From Chitinophaga jiangningensis (GTDB taxonomy: Bacteria; Bacteroidota; Bacteroidia; Chitinophagales; Chitinophagaceae), in assembly GCF_900142605.1 (NCBI RefSeq), contig NZ_FRBL01000004.1:589487-653486 (forward strand): a DNA stretch of 64,000 bases, read 5' to 3'. Made by a program: the position numbers and the translations under genes. The notes under the pieces are model-generated. The model saw only the letters and a program-made list of their open reading frames with translations. It was not told the DNA's origin and searched no databases. How positions within the stretch are numbered: position 1 is the first letter of the stretch; each line of letters starts with the position of its first letter. Positions 42,689 through 51,468 of this stretch are shown in pieces.

Positions 42689-42759
42689 CCCCTTTTTGTT
42701 TTTCTGCCTTCGGCAGAAAAACAAAAAGGGGAGAAAGCGGCGGTCGCCGCTTTCTCCCC
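42689..42759 (-). terminator. Two tandem, overlapping terminator hairpins of the sugar isomerase gene
   Basis: Hairpin 1 pairs 42689-42708 with 42712-42731 (20 bp perfect). Hairpin 2 pairs 42728-42742 with 42745-42759 (15 bp perfect). They share the GGGG at 42728-42731, so they cannot form fully at once. On the minus strand each is followed by a T-run, fitting double termination of the gene ending at 42835. Confidence 0.75.
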
Positions 42760-42834
42760 GTGAAAATGAAAGCCTTTTTTCTCCAGAAGAAAGCTTTTTT
42801 TGCTCCTGAAAAAAACAGCTTCGGCATATCTTTA

Positions 42835-43869
42835 TCAGCTTAAGGCGGAACCTACTTTCACCAGCAGCTCTTTCGTTTTGCGGATACCCTCTTCTTCGGA
42901 GAGGTTGCTGCCTTCATATTCGATTCCTACATGTCCGGTATAGCCGGCGTCTTTTACGATCTTCATAATGCGTGCAAAGTCCATGGTGATTTCGCTGCCA
43001 TCCTCTTTAAAGTCGTACGATTTAGCACTCACACCTTTTGCAAAAGGCATCAGCTCCTGGATACCTTCGTAGCGGTCATATTCCTGGAGGCATTTAGTTT
43101 TAGCCCATGCTTCCGGAGTATTGGCTTCCGGTTTGGTTTTTTCTATACAGAAGTTACCGAAATCAGGCAGGGTACCACAGTTAGGCAGATTTACCGTTTT
43201 CATAACGTTGCTCAGCCATTTACCGTTGGAAGAATTACCACCATGATTTTCAACGATCACATTGATGTTGAAATCTTTGGCGTAAGTGGCCAGTTTAGCC
43301 AGGCCTTCGGCAGCAGCTTTACCTACTTCTTCCGGAGTCCCCTCCCCTGCGGCGTTTACGCGGATAGCGTGGCAGCCGAGGAACTGTGCAGCTTCCACCC
43401 ATTTGTAGTGGTTTTCCACAGCCTGCATACGCTTTTTAGCATCCTTATCACCCATTTCCCCTTCCCCATCGCACATGATCAGCACGCTTTTTACGCCGTT
43501 ATCATCACAGCGTTTTTTCATTTCTCCGAGATAGGTTTTATCCTTTGCCTTGTCTTTAAAAAACTGGTTTACATATTCCACTGCATGAATATCGAATTCA
43601 TTTTTTGCACGCACCGCAAAATCCAGGTGATTCATCTTTCCGGCAAACAATGATTTATGAAAAGACCATTCTGCGAGAGAAATCTTGAAGAATAATTCAT
43701 GTACATCTTTGGCGATGTCACTGCTGTCCGTTGCGCTGCTATCTTTACCTTTTTCATTGGTGGACTGGCCTGTATTACAGGCGGCCAGGAAAGACGGAAG
43801 CATACCGAGCCCCATCGTGTAAAGCCCCATCTGGCGGAGGAAGTCGCGGCGATTGTTGGAATTGCTCAT
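42835..43869 (-). CDS. Sugar phosphate isomerase/epimerase, Tat-exported
   Basis: 344 residues. The N-terminus has a twin-arginine signal (NRRDFLRQMG) and a lipobox-like LAAC, so it is probably exported folded and may be lipidated. The rest is an AP-endonuclease-2-type TIM barrel: metal ligands in VIVENHGG (Glu), the TLPDFGNF segment (Asp) and HVGIEYEG (Glu). Family members isomerise or epimerise sugars and keto-sugars; the periplasmic Bacteroidetes members may act on oxidised sugars, in line with the DUF1080 gene 6 kb away, but no link is proved. Confidence 0.87.
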   Translation of the reverse strand: MSNSNNRRDFLRQMGLYTMGLGMLPSFLAACNTGQSTNEKGKDSSATDSSDIAKDVHELFFKISLAEWSFHKSLFAGKMNHLDFAVRAKNEFDIHAVEYVNQFFKDKAKDKTYLGEMKKRCDDNGVKSVLIMCDGEGEMGDKDAKKRMQAVENHYKWVEAAQFLGCHAIRVNAAGEGTPEEVGKAAAEGLAKLATYAKDFNINVIVENHGGNSSNGKWLSNVMKTVNLPNCGTLPDFGNFCIEKTKPEANTPEAWAKTKCLQEYDRYEGIQELMPFAKGVSAKSYDFKEDGSEITMDFARIMKIVKDAGYTGHVGIEYEGSNLSEEEGIRKTKELLVKVGSALS

Positions 43870-44076
43870 AATAACGTGGTTTTGTTTAAATATATCGTTT
43901 TTATGAGAATGATGCAGGCTTTTTTTGATGAGTGTGATGCTGAACTAAATTCAGCATCACTAATTGCAATAATCAGTAATTACCCTCCTTTGTGCATAAG
44001 TTGTCAGCATTGAATGAGGATGATATATTAATTTTATTGTACAATTAATATTTATCAAGCTTTCATTAGGATTATA

Positions 44077-44637
44077 ATGATAAAAAACAAAAAATTACAG
44101 GAAATAATTGATATCCATTTGCAAGCATGTATAGATAATGGCCTCAATATAGCATATGGTGAAATTGAAAGCGAAATGGCAAGTCCCGTTCAGGATTCAA
44201 CAAAAGAATATCGGAAGTGGCTCCCAATTAAAAGCGAAATAACCGAAGATGAGCTACAAAAATTCGAGGAAGAATTAGGGCATAAGCTACCAACGGACTA
44301 CAAAGCATTTTTGCAGCATAAACATTTCTACGAGTTATATATATCAGAGGCTAGTTTTTGTAAGCATCCTGTAAACAAATGGAATAACTACCTCAAAAAA
44401 ATGATTTTAGACGGCTGGCCGCATAAATACCTTATTGATAAAGGATATGTTCACTTTGCAGATTGGAGTGATTGGGGAGCACTTTGCTTTGATACCAACC
44501 GCAAAACTGAAGATAATAATTATCCAGTTGTCTTATGGGATCATGATAGACCTTTAGAAATACAGGAAATATCCCAGAACTTCACCAGTTTAATTCTTAA
44601 ACTGGATAACGAACATGAAGAAACTCAAAAGGTTTGA
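44077..44637 (+). CDS. SMI1/KNR4 family (immunity-type) protein
   Basis: 186 residues with low GC and many K, E, N. After a helical N-terminus (about 50 residues) the SMI1/KNR4 core begins: SEITEDELQKFEEELGHKLPTDYKAFL, then WSDWGALCFDT and YPVVLWDHD. The family serves widely as immunity proteins to polymorphic and T6SS toxins in bacteria. No toxin gene is adjacent, so it is an orphan. Base use differs from the flanking genes, suggesting acquisition by transfer. Confidence 0.8.
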   Translation: MIKNKKLQEIIDIHLQACIDNGLNIAYGEIESEMASPVQDSTKEYRKWLPIKSEITEDELQKFEEELGHKLPTDYKAFLQHKHFYELYISEASFCKHPVNKWNNYLKKMILDGWPHKYLIDKGYVHFADWSDWGALCFDTNRKTEDNNYPVVLWDHDRPLEIQEISQNFTSLILKLDNEHEETQKV

Positions 44638-44645
44638 CAGCTAGA

Positions 44646-44684
44646 TTAATCAAAACGTGAGACGGTGTCTCACGTTTTGATTAA
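44646..44684. terminator. 18-bp inverted repeat between SMI1 and DoxX genes
   Basis: 44646-44663 and 44667-44684 are perfectly complementary with a GGT loop. It lies 8 bp after one stop codon and 8 bp before the convergent one, so it is a likely bidirectional terminator although T-runs are short. Confidence 0.65.
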
Positions 44685-44692
44685 CACCCTAT

Positions 44693-45079
44693 TTACCCTT
44701 TAACCGTCTTGTGAAAATAAACATAAGACACAGTCAATATCGCCATACCAACCAGCGGAGGCAGTGCAAACATCGGCCCTTTCATGACAAAGTTCGCGAT
44801 GAATGCGGATATCAGTGATATCCCAAAACCTACATACGCCCATTCCTTGAAGCGTGCAGGCACCATTGGTAATATCAGCAGTATGCCACCAATGATTTTA
44901 CCAATACCCAGTTCTACACCAAAGTAGGCAGGGAAGCCCATATCCTTAATACCCTGGCGCGCCAGCTCACTGTTAAACCAGATGGCCGGAACGGAATCCA
45001 GCAGTACAAATAAGGTGGTAAAGATCCAGTATACAATACGGTCTCTTTTTACAATGCGGGAAGAAGTTAAGGTTGTCAT
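44693..45079 (-). CDS. DoxX-like membrane protein
   Basis: 128 residues with four hydrophobic segments and the DoxX-type features FPAYFGVELGIGKIIGGILLILP and FKEWAYVGFGISLISAF. The family is found in inner membranes and is loosely linked to redox and quinone metabolism. Nothing in the context narrows the role. It is 112 bp downstream of the LytTR regulator gene on the same strand. Confidence 0.8.
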   Translation of the reverse strand: MTTLTSSRIVKRDRIVYWIFTTLFVLLDSVPAIWFNSELARQGIKDMGFPAYFGVELGIGKIIGGILLILPMVPARFKEWAYVGFGISLISAFIANFVMKGPMFALPPLVGMAILTVSYVYFHKTVKG

Positions 45080-45191
45080 ATCAGAAAGTATAAAAGTGAT
45101 TTAATCAGGTTTCATTTCCTGATGTAAAAGTAGTACCCTTATACGTTTCCGATGGGGAGGCAATCAGACAATTACAGGGGGAATTGCGACA

Positions 45192-45899
45192 TTACCTCCT
45201 TAACAACAATTCCTCCACCTCTTCGGCAAAAGCAGCGCCGATCGGAATTGGCTGATGCTGAATATATAAAGCCGTGCGATCGGCCCTTTCAATCTTATTA
45301 TTCGCCACGATATAAGACCGGTGCACCCGTGTAAAAAGCGATTCCGGAAGCAGGTCCATGGCTTCCTGCATGGAAAGCCTGGAAATAATCTTCTTATCCC
45401 GCAACACAAAATTTACATAATTACCAGCGCTTTCGAGGTAAAGAATCTCTTCCAGGATAATTTTAAACTGCTCATAACCACTCTTAACAAAGATGTACTC
45501 AGGTACATCTTTAGGGGCCGTTACCGGGGCCTTCTGTTTCAATAGCCAGAGGTTATGCACCTTGTTGCAGGCTTTCATAAACCTGGCCAGGGAAAAAGGT
45601 TTGAGCAGGTAATCGATCGCGTCGAGCTCAAAGCTTTTTACGGCATGCTCGGAGTAAGCGGTGGTAAACACCGTCATTGGCGGCTCCGGCATGGTAGCCA
45701 GGAAATCCAGGCCGGAAATATCCGGCATTTTTATATCGAGGAAGATGAGATCTACTTTTTCTTTGCTCAGGAAGTCCATGGCTTCAAAAGCATTGGTGAA
45801 ATAACCTTTTACTTCCATAAAAGGCACCATGGCTGCATGGTTTTTTATTACCGTAAGTGCCACCGGTTCATCATCTATAGCAATGGCGGTCATTTTCAT
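45192..45899 (-). CDS. LytTR-family response regulator
   Basis: 235 residues. Receiver domain with acidic residues AIDDEPVAL and phospho-acceptor Asp in LIFLDIKMPDISGL (about residue 55), followed by the Thr and Lys of the switch (TAYSEHAVK and LLKPF). The C-terminal LytTR DNA-binding domain begins near residue 130 with IFVKSGYEQFKI, LYLESAGNYVNFVL and ends after FTRVHRSYIVANNKI. It is the cognate regulator of the histidine kinase two genes upstream; the DUF4407 gene lies between them (34-bp gap). Confidence 0.92.
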   Translation of the reverse strand: MKMTAIAIDDEPVALTVIKNHAAMVPFMEVKGYFTNAFEAMDFLSKEKVDLIFLDIKMPDISGLDFLATMPEPPMTVFTTAYSEHAVKSFELDAIDYLLKPFSLARFMKACNKVHNLWLLKQKAPVTAPKDVPEYIFVKSGYEQFKIILEEILYLESAGNYVNFVLRDKKIISRLSMQEAMDLLPESLFTRVHRSYIVANNKIERADRTALYIQHQPIPIGAAFAEEVEELLLRR

Positions 45900-45933
45900 A
45901 ATACACTTGTTTACCTTAATGACAGGATAACGA

Positions 45934-47133
45934 TTACATCATCCTGCCCAAAAATAATCTTTTGGCTTGCAACCAGAATTCTTTAATGGGTGAATGCGCG
46001 TTGTTTCTCCATTGATTTACCATATCGGCAGCACGTTCGCGGCGAATAGCGTTGCTCTCTTCAAAGAGGTAATCCATCAGCTCTCTGTCGGCCGACACAG
46101 CGCGTTCCTTATAATATTCCATCAACTCCTTCCCCTTCTCCACCTCCATTTGGGAGGCAGTCACTGCTTCCTGCGTGGCAGCGGCCAGGCGTTCATCGTA
46201 CTCGCCGCGTGGCATCAGCAGCTTACTGAGCAACGGCATAATTTCAATGAGGGTGATAATAAATACGATTAGGCGGTACCGTTGTTGTAATGGGGGATGG
46301 GAAGCGGTCAGTTCGTGTAGCGCTTCGGTTTGAGCCAGGAAGCCGTCTGTCAGCGTTTCGGTATAGGCTAATACTTTCAGGCTATCGGCGGTACGCATAT
46401 TCGCCAGCTGGGACTGCAATGCTTCCTGGTCAGGTGCCAGCTGTTTGCGCAGCGTGGCCAGTTCCTCTTCGGACGACAGCCAGGCGCTCTTTTTTGCCCT
46501 GGCAACAGCCTGCTCCCCGATGCGGCCAGAGCCGCCGGTACCATCCGTTTCAGCCAGGTAGCCATCTTTGTATCCTTTGGTGTCCGCCTCTTTCTGGGAG
46601 AGCTGCTTATTGAGCTTTTCCAGGTCGCGGGTAAGCGTGGTAAGCTGGCTGGCATTTTGCTTAACCAGTGAGGCCTTGTAGGCATCGATCTTATCCTGTT
46701 TGCTTATTTCCAACTGTGCGGTAATGTCTTTCTTAAACAACATTAAAACTACCGGCTGAGATATGAAAAGGCCGATGGTAATGGCCAGCACGAGCCGGAA
46801 TATGACAGGCAGCCACTTGGTATTGCCATTGCTGCGTGTCATGGCGGCAATCAAAGTACGGTCGATGCTGAGGATGGCAAAGCCGAAAAACAGTGCCAGT
46901 GCCAGGATGATAAGGTCATCGTTCACAATGGTGGAAAAGAAATACCCCCAGGCGATGGTGGCAAACATCCAGGTAACGAATACGGCTATACCGATGATGC
47001 GGTAGCGTTCTTTTTCCGTTCTGCATTCTTTGAGTATGCTGCTGTCGGCAGCAGCGAGCCACCACAAGAATTTTGTGATGGCGTCGGGCTCGGGATTTTC
47101 CGAATTCATTTTTTTGTCAGGTACAGTGGTCAT
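45934..47133 (-). CDS. DUF4407 membrane protein with periplasmic coiled coil
   Basis: 399 residues. Four hydrophobic segments within the first 130 residues contain the DUF4407 marks: FLWWLAAADSSIL, the FGFAILSIDRTLI element and SQPVVLML. A long coiled-coil-like stretch follows (about 150-260: QLTTLTRDLEKLNKQLSQKE and similar), then a further TM helix (IVFIITLIEIMPLLSKLL) and a helical cytoplasmic tail. Its ATG overlaps the stop of the kinase by 4 bp (ATGA), implying translational coupling, and it precedes the LytTR gene. A signal-sensing or scaffolding role in that system is inferred. Confidence 0.8.
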   Translation of the reverse strand: MTTVPDKKMNSENPEPDAITKFLWWLAAADSSILKECRTEKERYRIIGIAVFVTWMFATIAWGYFFSTIVNDDLIILALALFFGFAILSIDRTLIAAMTRSNGNTKWLPVIFRLVLAITIGLFISQPVVLMLFKKDITAQLEISKQDKIDAYKASLVKQNASQLTTLTRDLEKLNKQLSQKEADTKGYKDGYLAETDGTGGSGRIGEQAVARAKKSAWLSSEEELATLRKQLAPDQEALQSQLANMRTADSLKVLAYTETLTDGFLAQTEALHELTASHPPLQQRYRLIVFIITLIEIMPLLSKLLMPRGEYDERLAAATQEAVTASQMEVEKGKELMEYYKERAVSADRELMDYLFEESNAIRRERAADMVNQWRNNAHSPIKEFWLQAKRLFLGRMM

Positions 47134-48650
47134 TGGGTGGTGTGTGTTTTCACGCTAATCGTAAGGTGTACAAAAAATCCGGTAGCCGTTTGTCGTATAC
47201 TCAGTTCATGTGAACCGGGATACAATAAAGCCAGTCGTTCTTTGACATTATTCAGCCCTATTCCCAGGCTGTTGCGTTCCGGATCATTTTCCGGTTTCGG
47301 ATGCACGCTGTTATATACATCAAAGAATATTTCCCCATCGTTGCAACTCAGTGAAATTACAATACTGGAGCGGTTACGGAGACTGATCCCATGTTTGAAC
47401 GCGTTTTCCACGAAAGGAATCAGCAGCATCGGGGCTATTTCGTGATGGCAATTGGTTTCATCGATATTGACTTCAATTTTTATATCGGGAGATTGCATCA
47501 CACGCAAACGCTGTAAGTCTATGTAATTCTGCAGATAAGCTACCTCTTTATCTAACGGAATTTTCTCCAAGGTATTATCATGCAGCATAAATCGCATCAT
47601 GTCGCCCAGCTTCTGGATACCTTCGCTGGTACGGGTCGCCTGCTCCTGCAAGGCAGTGCCATAAAGGGTATTGAGGGCATTAAAAAGAAAATGGGGGTTA
47701 ATCTGGGTACGTAAAAAATCCAGGTCGGCAGCGGAGCGGCCCAGGGCTTTTTGCAGGCCTATGACCGTGCTTTGTTGCTCCAGCCTGGAGCGGAACAGGA
47801 GCCAGCATACCGGAATGGTAGCCACCACGCTCACCAGGGCACTCAGCAGCCCGAGGATCACTGCCATATCTCCGATATGGTGCAGTACAACGGCTGTAAC
47901 GATCACCATCACCGTGTTGGCCAGCAGCACCAGGATCACCAGGTCTCTCCATAATTTTGGTTTACGGCCACCCGCCTGAAACTCAGGAAATATCCGGTAT
48001 AGGGTAAAGTAGTAAATGGTGAGCATCACAGGGCCAAAGAAGAAGATGGTATACCTTACATTGCCATAGGTGATGATCACTGTTGCCAGCCAGAGGATGG
48101 TACCTACTCCTATTTCCCGGGCGGCCTTGTTTGGCAGGATTTTTTCTATCACCCACCGGTGCAGGTATTGTGCGTAAGCGGTTTTGATCGCATAATAAAA
48201 AACATAGAGGATAACAAACACGATGGTGCTCAGAAAGGCCATTTTTGCAAACTGCGTATGTGCGCCCCGGATAGTCTGATATTGACCTAACATATAACCA
48301 TAGCGGTAGGAATTAGCTACCATGAGGGCCAGGAACAACGGTATAACTCCGGCAAGGACAAGTAAGCCACCGGTAATCCATCTCTCTTTTTCCAGGAATT
48401 TTGGGACTACCAGGAAATTGAGATATACAAAAAAGAGGTATACAAAGGTGATTTTAGTCATAAGGGGCAGTACCACATGCAGGTAGTAGTCAAACACCTG
48501 GTGGTAGCGATCGAACTTACCGCGGAAGCCATCACGGAAATCTATATGGCCGTCGCCCATAAAGGATGGCCCCAGCAAACTGAAGAGTGCCAGGAGGAAG
48601 ATTCCTGTAGCCACTCCGAATTCTATTTTTCGCAATTGTTGCTGATTCAT
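47130..48650 (-). CDS. Sensor histidine kinase (LytS/YehU-type)
   Basis: 506 residues. The N-terminal 290 residues contain about seven to eight hydrophobic segments, the sensor part. The His_kinase domain follows with the phospho-acceptor in TQINPHFLFNALN and a short ATPase domain (LIPFVENAFKHGI, NSLGIGLNNVKERL). It should phosphorylate the LytTR regulator encoded downstream. The operon order is kinase, DUF4407 protein, LytTR regulator. Confidence 0.92.
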   Translation of the reverse strand: MNQQQLRKIEFGVATGIFLLALFSLLGPSFMGDGHIDFRDGFRGKFDRYHQVFDYYLHVVLPLMTKITFVYLFFVYLNFLVVPKFLEKERWITGGLLVLAGVIPLFLALMVANSYRYGYMLGQYQTIRGAHTQFAKMAFLSTIVFVILYVFYYAIKTAYAQYLHRWVIEKILPNKAAREIGVGTILWLATVIITYGNVRYTIFFFGPVMLTIYYFTLYRIFPEFQAGGRKPKLWRDLVILVLLANTVMVIVTAVVLHHIGDMAVILGLLSALVSVVATIPVCWLLFRSRLEQQSTVIGLQKALGRSAADLDFLRTQINPHFLFNALNTLYGTALQEQATRTSEGIQKLGDMMRFMLHDNTLEKIPLDKEVAYLQNYIDLQRLRVMQSPDIKIEVNIDETNCHHEIAPMLLIPFVENAFKHGISLRNRSSIVISLSCNDGEIFFDVYNSVHPKPENDPERNSLGIGLNNVKERLALLYPGSHELSIRQTATGFFVHLTISVKTHTTQ

Positions 48651-48811
48651 AGTAGGATGAAGTATTTAAGGCAATATTACGCATTGCTGCCTCTTCTGGC
48701 ATCAAAATGGGATAAAACCGGCATTCTGTGTTATGAACAGCCATATCCCGGGCCACTGCTTTGATTTATGCGCCGGGATGTGTATTTTCAGCCAATTAAC
48801 CTTTAGATATT

Positions 48812-49222
48812 ATGTCCAATACTAACCGCAGAAAATTCCTCGGAACGGCCGCCGCCCTTTGTGCTGGCGCGGCTGCAGCATCTGCCAGCCCACTACAGCC
48901 CGCTGATAACCGTAAACCATTGATTCATCACGTGTTCTTCTGGCTCAAAAAACCGGGTTCAAAGGAAGACCGTGATAAATTAATTGAAGGCGTAAAAACC
49001 CTGAGCCGAATTGAAACGATCCGTAAAATTTACGTAGGAAAGGTTGCTGATACAGAAAAACGTGATGTGGTAGACGCTTCCTGGGACGTTTCTGAAATGA
49101 TCTTTTTTGATGACCCGAATGGCCAGGCTACCTACCAAACCCATCCTATCCACCTGGAGTTTGTAAAAAACTACAGTCACCTCTGGGATAAAGTGGTGGT
49201 ATATGATGCCATGACAGTATAA
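48812..49222 (+). CDS. Dabb (stress-responsive alpha/beta barrel) family protein, Tat-exported
   Basis: 136 residues. Twin-arginine signal NRRKFLGTAAALCAGAAAASA, then the ferredoxin-like Dabb domain: LIHHVFFWLKKPGSKEDRDKLIEGV, IRKIYVGKVADT, SWDVSEMIFF and the final YQTHPIHLEFVK. These dimeric barrels include stress proteins and small-molecule cyclases; the exported forms in Bacteroidetes have no known substrate. The gene 102 bp downstream encodes another exported protein on the same strand. Confidence 0.85.
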   Translation: MSNTNRRKFLGTAAALCAGAAAASASPLQPADNRKPLIHHVFFWLKKPGSKEDRDKLIEGVKTLSRIETIRKIYVGKVADTEKRDVVDASWDVSEMIFFDDPNGQATYQTHPIHLEFVKNYSHLWDKVVVYDAMTV

Positions 49223-49228
49223 CTATTA

Positions 49229-49268
49229 TCCTGGTTTAGAATCGCCCTTCGGGGATTACTAAACAGGA
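49229..49268 (+). terminator. Weak hairpin after the Dabb gene
   Basis: An interrupted stem (bulges and mismatches) between TCCTG at 49229 and CAGGA at 49268 closed by a CCC-TTC-GGG tip, followed by a short CTTTAT. A possible terminator; weak. Confidence 0.4.
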
Positions 49269-49324
49269 CTTTATCGGGGTTAAGGCCCCTGCATATCCAA
49301 TTAAAATTTGCTAAACTTCCACAA

Positions 49325-50101
49325 ATGAATAGAAGAATTCTGCTCACAGCGCTGCTTGCAAGCGGCACATTTATGGCACAAGCCCAGGAAAAAGCCAAAC
49401 CCGAAGATACCGAGGTTTGGGAGCCGGCACCTAAAGTGGTAACGCCGGGTAAAATCACGTTTGAAAGCGCACCTTCCGATGCCATCATCCTGTTTGACGG
49501 CAAGAACCTGAACGAATGGGTATCCGTAGCTGACCGCACTAAAAAGGCGGAATGGGATGTTGCCAACGGTGTAATGACCGTTAACAAAACCAAAGGCAAC
49601 ATCGAAACCAAACGCGCATTCACCAATTACCAGTTACACCTCGAATGGCGCGTACCGGCAAACATCACCGGTACCGGCCAGGGACGCGGCAACAGCGGCC
49701 TGTTCCTCGCCTCCATTGGTAAAGGCGATGAAGGCTACGAACTGCAAATCCTGGATGCCTACAACAACAAGACGTATGTAAACGGTATGGCCGGCAGTAT
49801 CTACAAACAGGTGATTCCACTGGCCAACCCCTGCCGCCCGCCGGGTGAATGGCAAACCTACGATGTGATCTGGACCGCACCGGTATTCAATGGCGACGGC
49901 TCCCTGCAGGCTCCTGCCCGCGTAACCGTATTCTTTAACGGTGTGCTGGTGCAAAATAATACCGCCCTGCAAGGACCTACCCAATACATCGGGAAACCTT
50001 CCTACAGCAAGGCACATGGTGCTTCGCCAATTAAACTGCAGGCACATGGGGATAAGAGCGAGCCGTTGAGCTTCAGGAATATTTGGATAAGAGAATTGTA
50101 A
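49325..50101 (+). CDS. DUF1080 (3-keto-disaccharide hydrolase-type) secreted protein
   Basis: 258 residues with a signal peptide (ILLTALLASGTFMAQAQ). A concanavalin-like jelly roll with the DUF1080 marks: AIILFDGKNLNEWV, NYQLHLEWRVP, GRGNSGLFLASIG, YELQILDAYNN and PLSFRNIWIREL at the end. Members are reported to hydrolyse 3-keto-glucosides. It would act in the periplasm or outside the cell. A strong terminator follows at 50162. Confidence 0.9.
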   Translation: MNRRILLTALLASGTFMAQAQEKAKPEDTEVWEPAPKVVTPGKITFESAPSDAIILFDGKNLNEWVSVADRTKKAEWDVANGVMTVNKTKGNIETKRAFTNYQLHLEWRVPANITGTGQGRGNSGLFLASIGKGDEGYELQILDAYNNKTYVNGMAGSIYKQVIPLANPCRPPGEWQTYDVIWTAPVFNGDGSLQAPARVTVFFNGVLVQNNTALQGPTQYIGKPSYSKAHGASPIKLQAHGDKSEPLSFRNIWIREL

Positions 50102-50161
50102 CCATGATAACGGTAACGGTTACACCGATTACCAGCAGCATATACATCTCTCCCTAAAAAT

Positions 50162-50197
50162 AAAATGCCGGCTAACAAACTGTTAGCCGGCATTTTT
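50162..50197 (+). terminator. Intrinsic terminator after the DUF1080 gene
   Basis: A 16-bp perfect stem (50162-50177 with 50181-50196) with a 3-nt loop and a T-run, ending only 14 bp before the next start codon at 50211. Confidence 0.88.
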
Positions 50198-50210
50198 GTT
50201 TTGAAAATAT

Positions 50211-51272
50211 ATGAACACCGAAATTGTAAAAGTAGCCATCGTATACCAGGCCCATCCCCTGCCGGCCAAAGACGGTATTGTTAAGCCCATGAAACCCGGC
50301 GGCTACGCGGATAGCGGTGCAGATATCGCCTACGCGCTAAAGCAGCATAATAATACCGTTATAACACCATCAGATAACCCTTATATCGACAAAGACGCCG
50401 ACTGGGTATTTCCTGATACCGACGCCGGCATCCGCCATGCCATTCAAAAAGGTGCCAACTGCATCTGGTTAAATACCACGCTCTATGCCGAACATCCTGT
50501 CAGCACTTATCTGAACAGAGGCATCTCCGTGGTAGGCCAGCTCCCGCTTTTATCGGAACTCTACGACGATAAATGGACCACCAACCATCTCCTGAAAGAT
50601 AATGGGCTACCCATTCCGGAAGCCATCCTCATCCATTATAAAGAATTTAAAAACCACCCGCTGCAATTCCCCCTGCCGGCAGTAGCAAAGCCTATCCGAG
50701 GCCGGGGCAGCGAAGGCGTTAGCCTGGTAAAAACAGAGGCGGAATACCAGTCGGTGATGGAGCAACTGTTTCAAACGGACCGCTACGGTACCACTGTTTA
50801 CCTGGAATCCTATTTACCGGGAGAAGAAATAACCATTACGGTGATGCCCCCAGGCCATTACATTATCCACGGAAAGGATGTGGAAAAACCAACGCCATGG
50901 TGCCTGCCAGCCGTCAGGAGATTCAATCACCAGAACGGTATTGCTCCTTATAGTGGCACCGTGGCAGTTAATCATAACAGTGCAGTACTAAATGACCATG
51001 AAGAAACTTCCATGCCGGTGCAACAATTATATGAGCAATGCGTGGAAGCAGCTAAACTCGTAGGTTTACGCGCACCAATCCGCATCGACTGCCGCCAGGA
51101 TAAAGCCGGCAATTACCTCCTGTTCGACCTCAACATGAAACCCAATATGACCGGCGCCGCACGCCCCCACCGCCATGACCAGGACAGCCTTACCGCCCTG
51201 GCAGCAAGGAAAATAGGCTGGTCGTTTACCGACCTGCTGGAAAATATGCTCGCACAACGATGGCATAACTAG
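50211..51272 (+). CDS. D-Ala-D-Ala ligase-like ATP-grasp protein
   Basis: 353 residues. An N-terminal Rossmann-like part (VAIVYQAHPLP, ADIAYALKQHNNTV) is followed by the ATP-grasp core: KPIRGRGSEGVSLV (nucleotide-binding glycine loop), VYLESYLPGEEITITV, and the metal site in YLLFDLNMKPNMTG. The fold resembles Ddl ligases, but the substrate loop differs and the gene is outside a cell-wall cluster, so the true substrates (amino acids or peptides) are unknown. The strong terminator just upstream means it needs a promoter within or just before the hairpin, or read-through. Confidence 0.82.
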   Translation: MNTEIVKVAIVYQAHPLPAKDGIVKPMKPGGYADSGADIAYALKQHNNTVITPSDNPYIDKDADWVFPDTDAGIRHAIQKGANCIWLNTTLYAEHPVSTYLNRGISVVGQLPLLSELYDDKWTTNHLLKDNGLPIPEAILIHYKEFKNHPLQFPLPAVAKPIRGRGSEGVSLVKTEAEYQSVMEQLFQTDRYGTTVYLESYLPGEEITITVMPPGHYIIHGKDVEKPTPWCLPAVRRFNHQNGIAPYSGTVAVNHNSAVLNDHEETSMPVQQLYEQCVEAAKLVGLRAPIRIDCRQDKAGNYLLFDLNMKPNMTGAARPHRHDQDSLTALAARKIGWSFTDLLENMLAQRWHN

Positions 51273-51291
51273 TATTTTTCAGAGAAATGCT

Positions 51292-51299
51292 TACCTTTG
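51292..51299 (+). promoter_or_regulatory. Candidate promoter -7 box TACCTTTG of the ABC-F gene
   Basis: TACCTTTG, 169 bp before the ABC-F ATG, so the mRNA leader would be about 165 nt. A CG-rich hairpin (about 51348-51370, AGCAGGCC/GGC-CTGCT) and a 46-codon open frame from ATG 51407 that overlaps the ABC-F start out of frame lie in that leader. Confidence 0.45.
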
Positions 51300-51468
51300 C
51301 ACCACATGTGATATAACTCTCTCATACAAATAGCACAACGCTAATTCAGCAGGCCTCCCCGGCGCTGCTTTATTATAATTCAATTTCTTAACTAAAATTT
51401 ACTGACATGAAACTTACATCCAACTGCAGGACCGTGTATTCATTTTTTCCATCCACAAATCAAACCAC

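Noticed and set aside
42576..42827. Open frames on both strands across 42576-42843
   Set aside because: They arise from the palindromic terminator hairpins and A/T runs.
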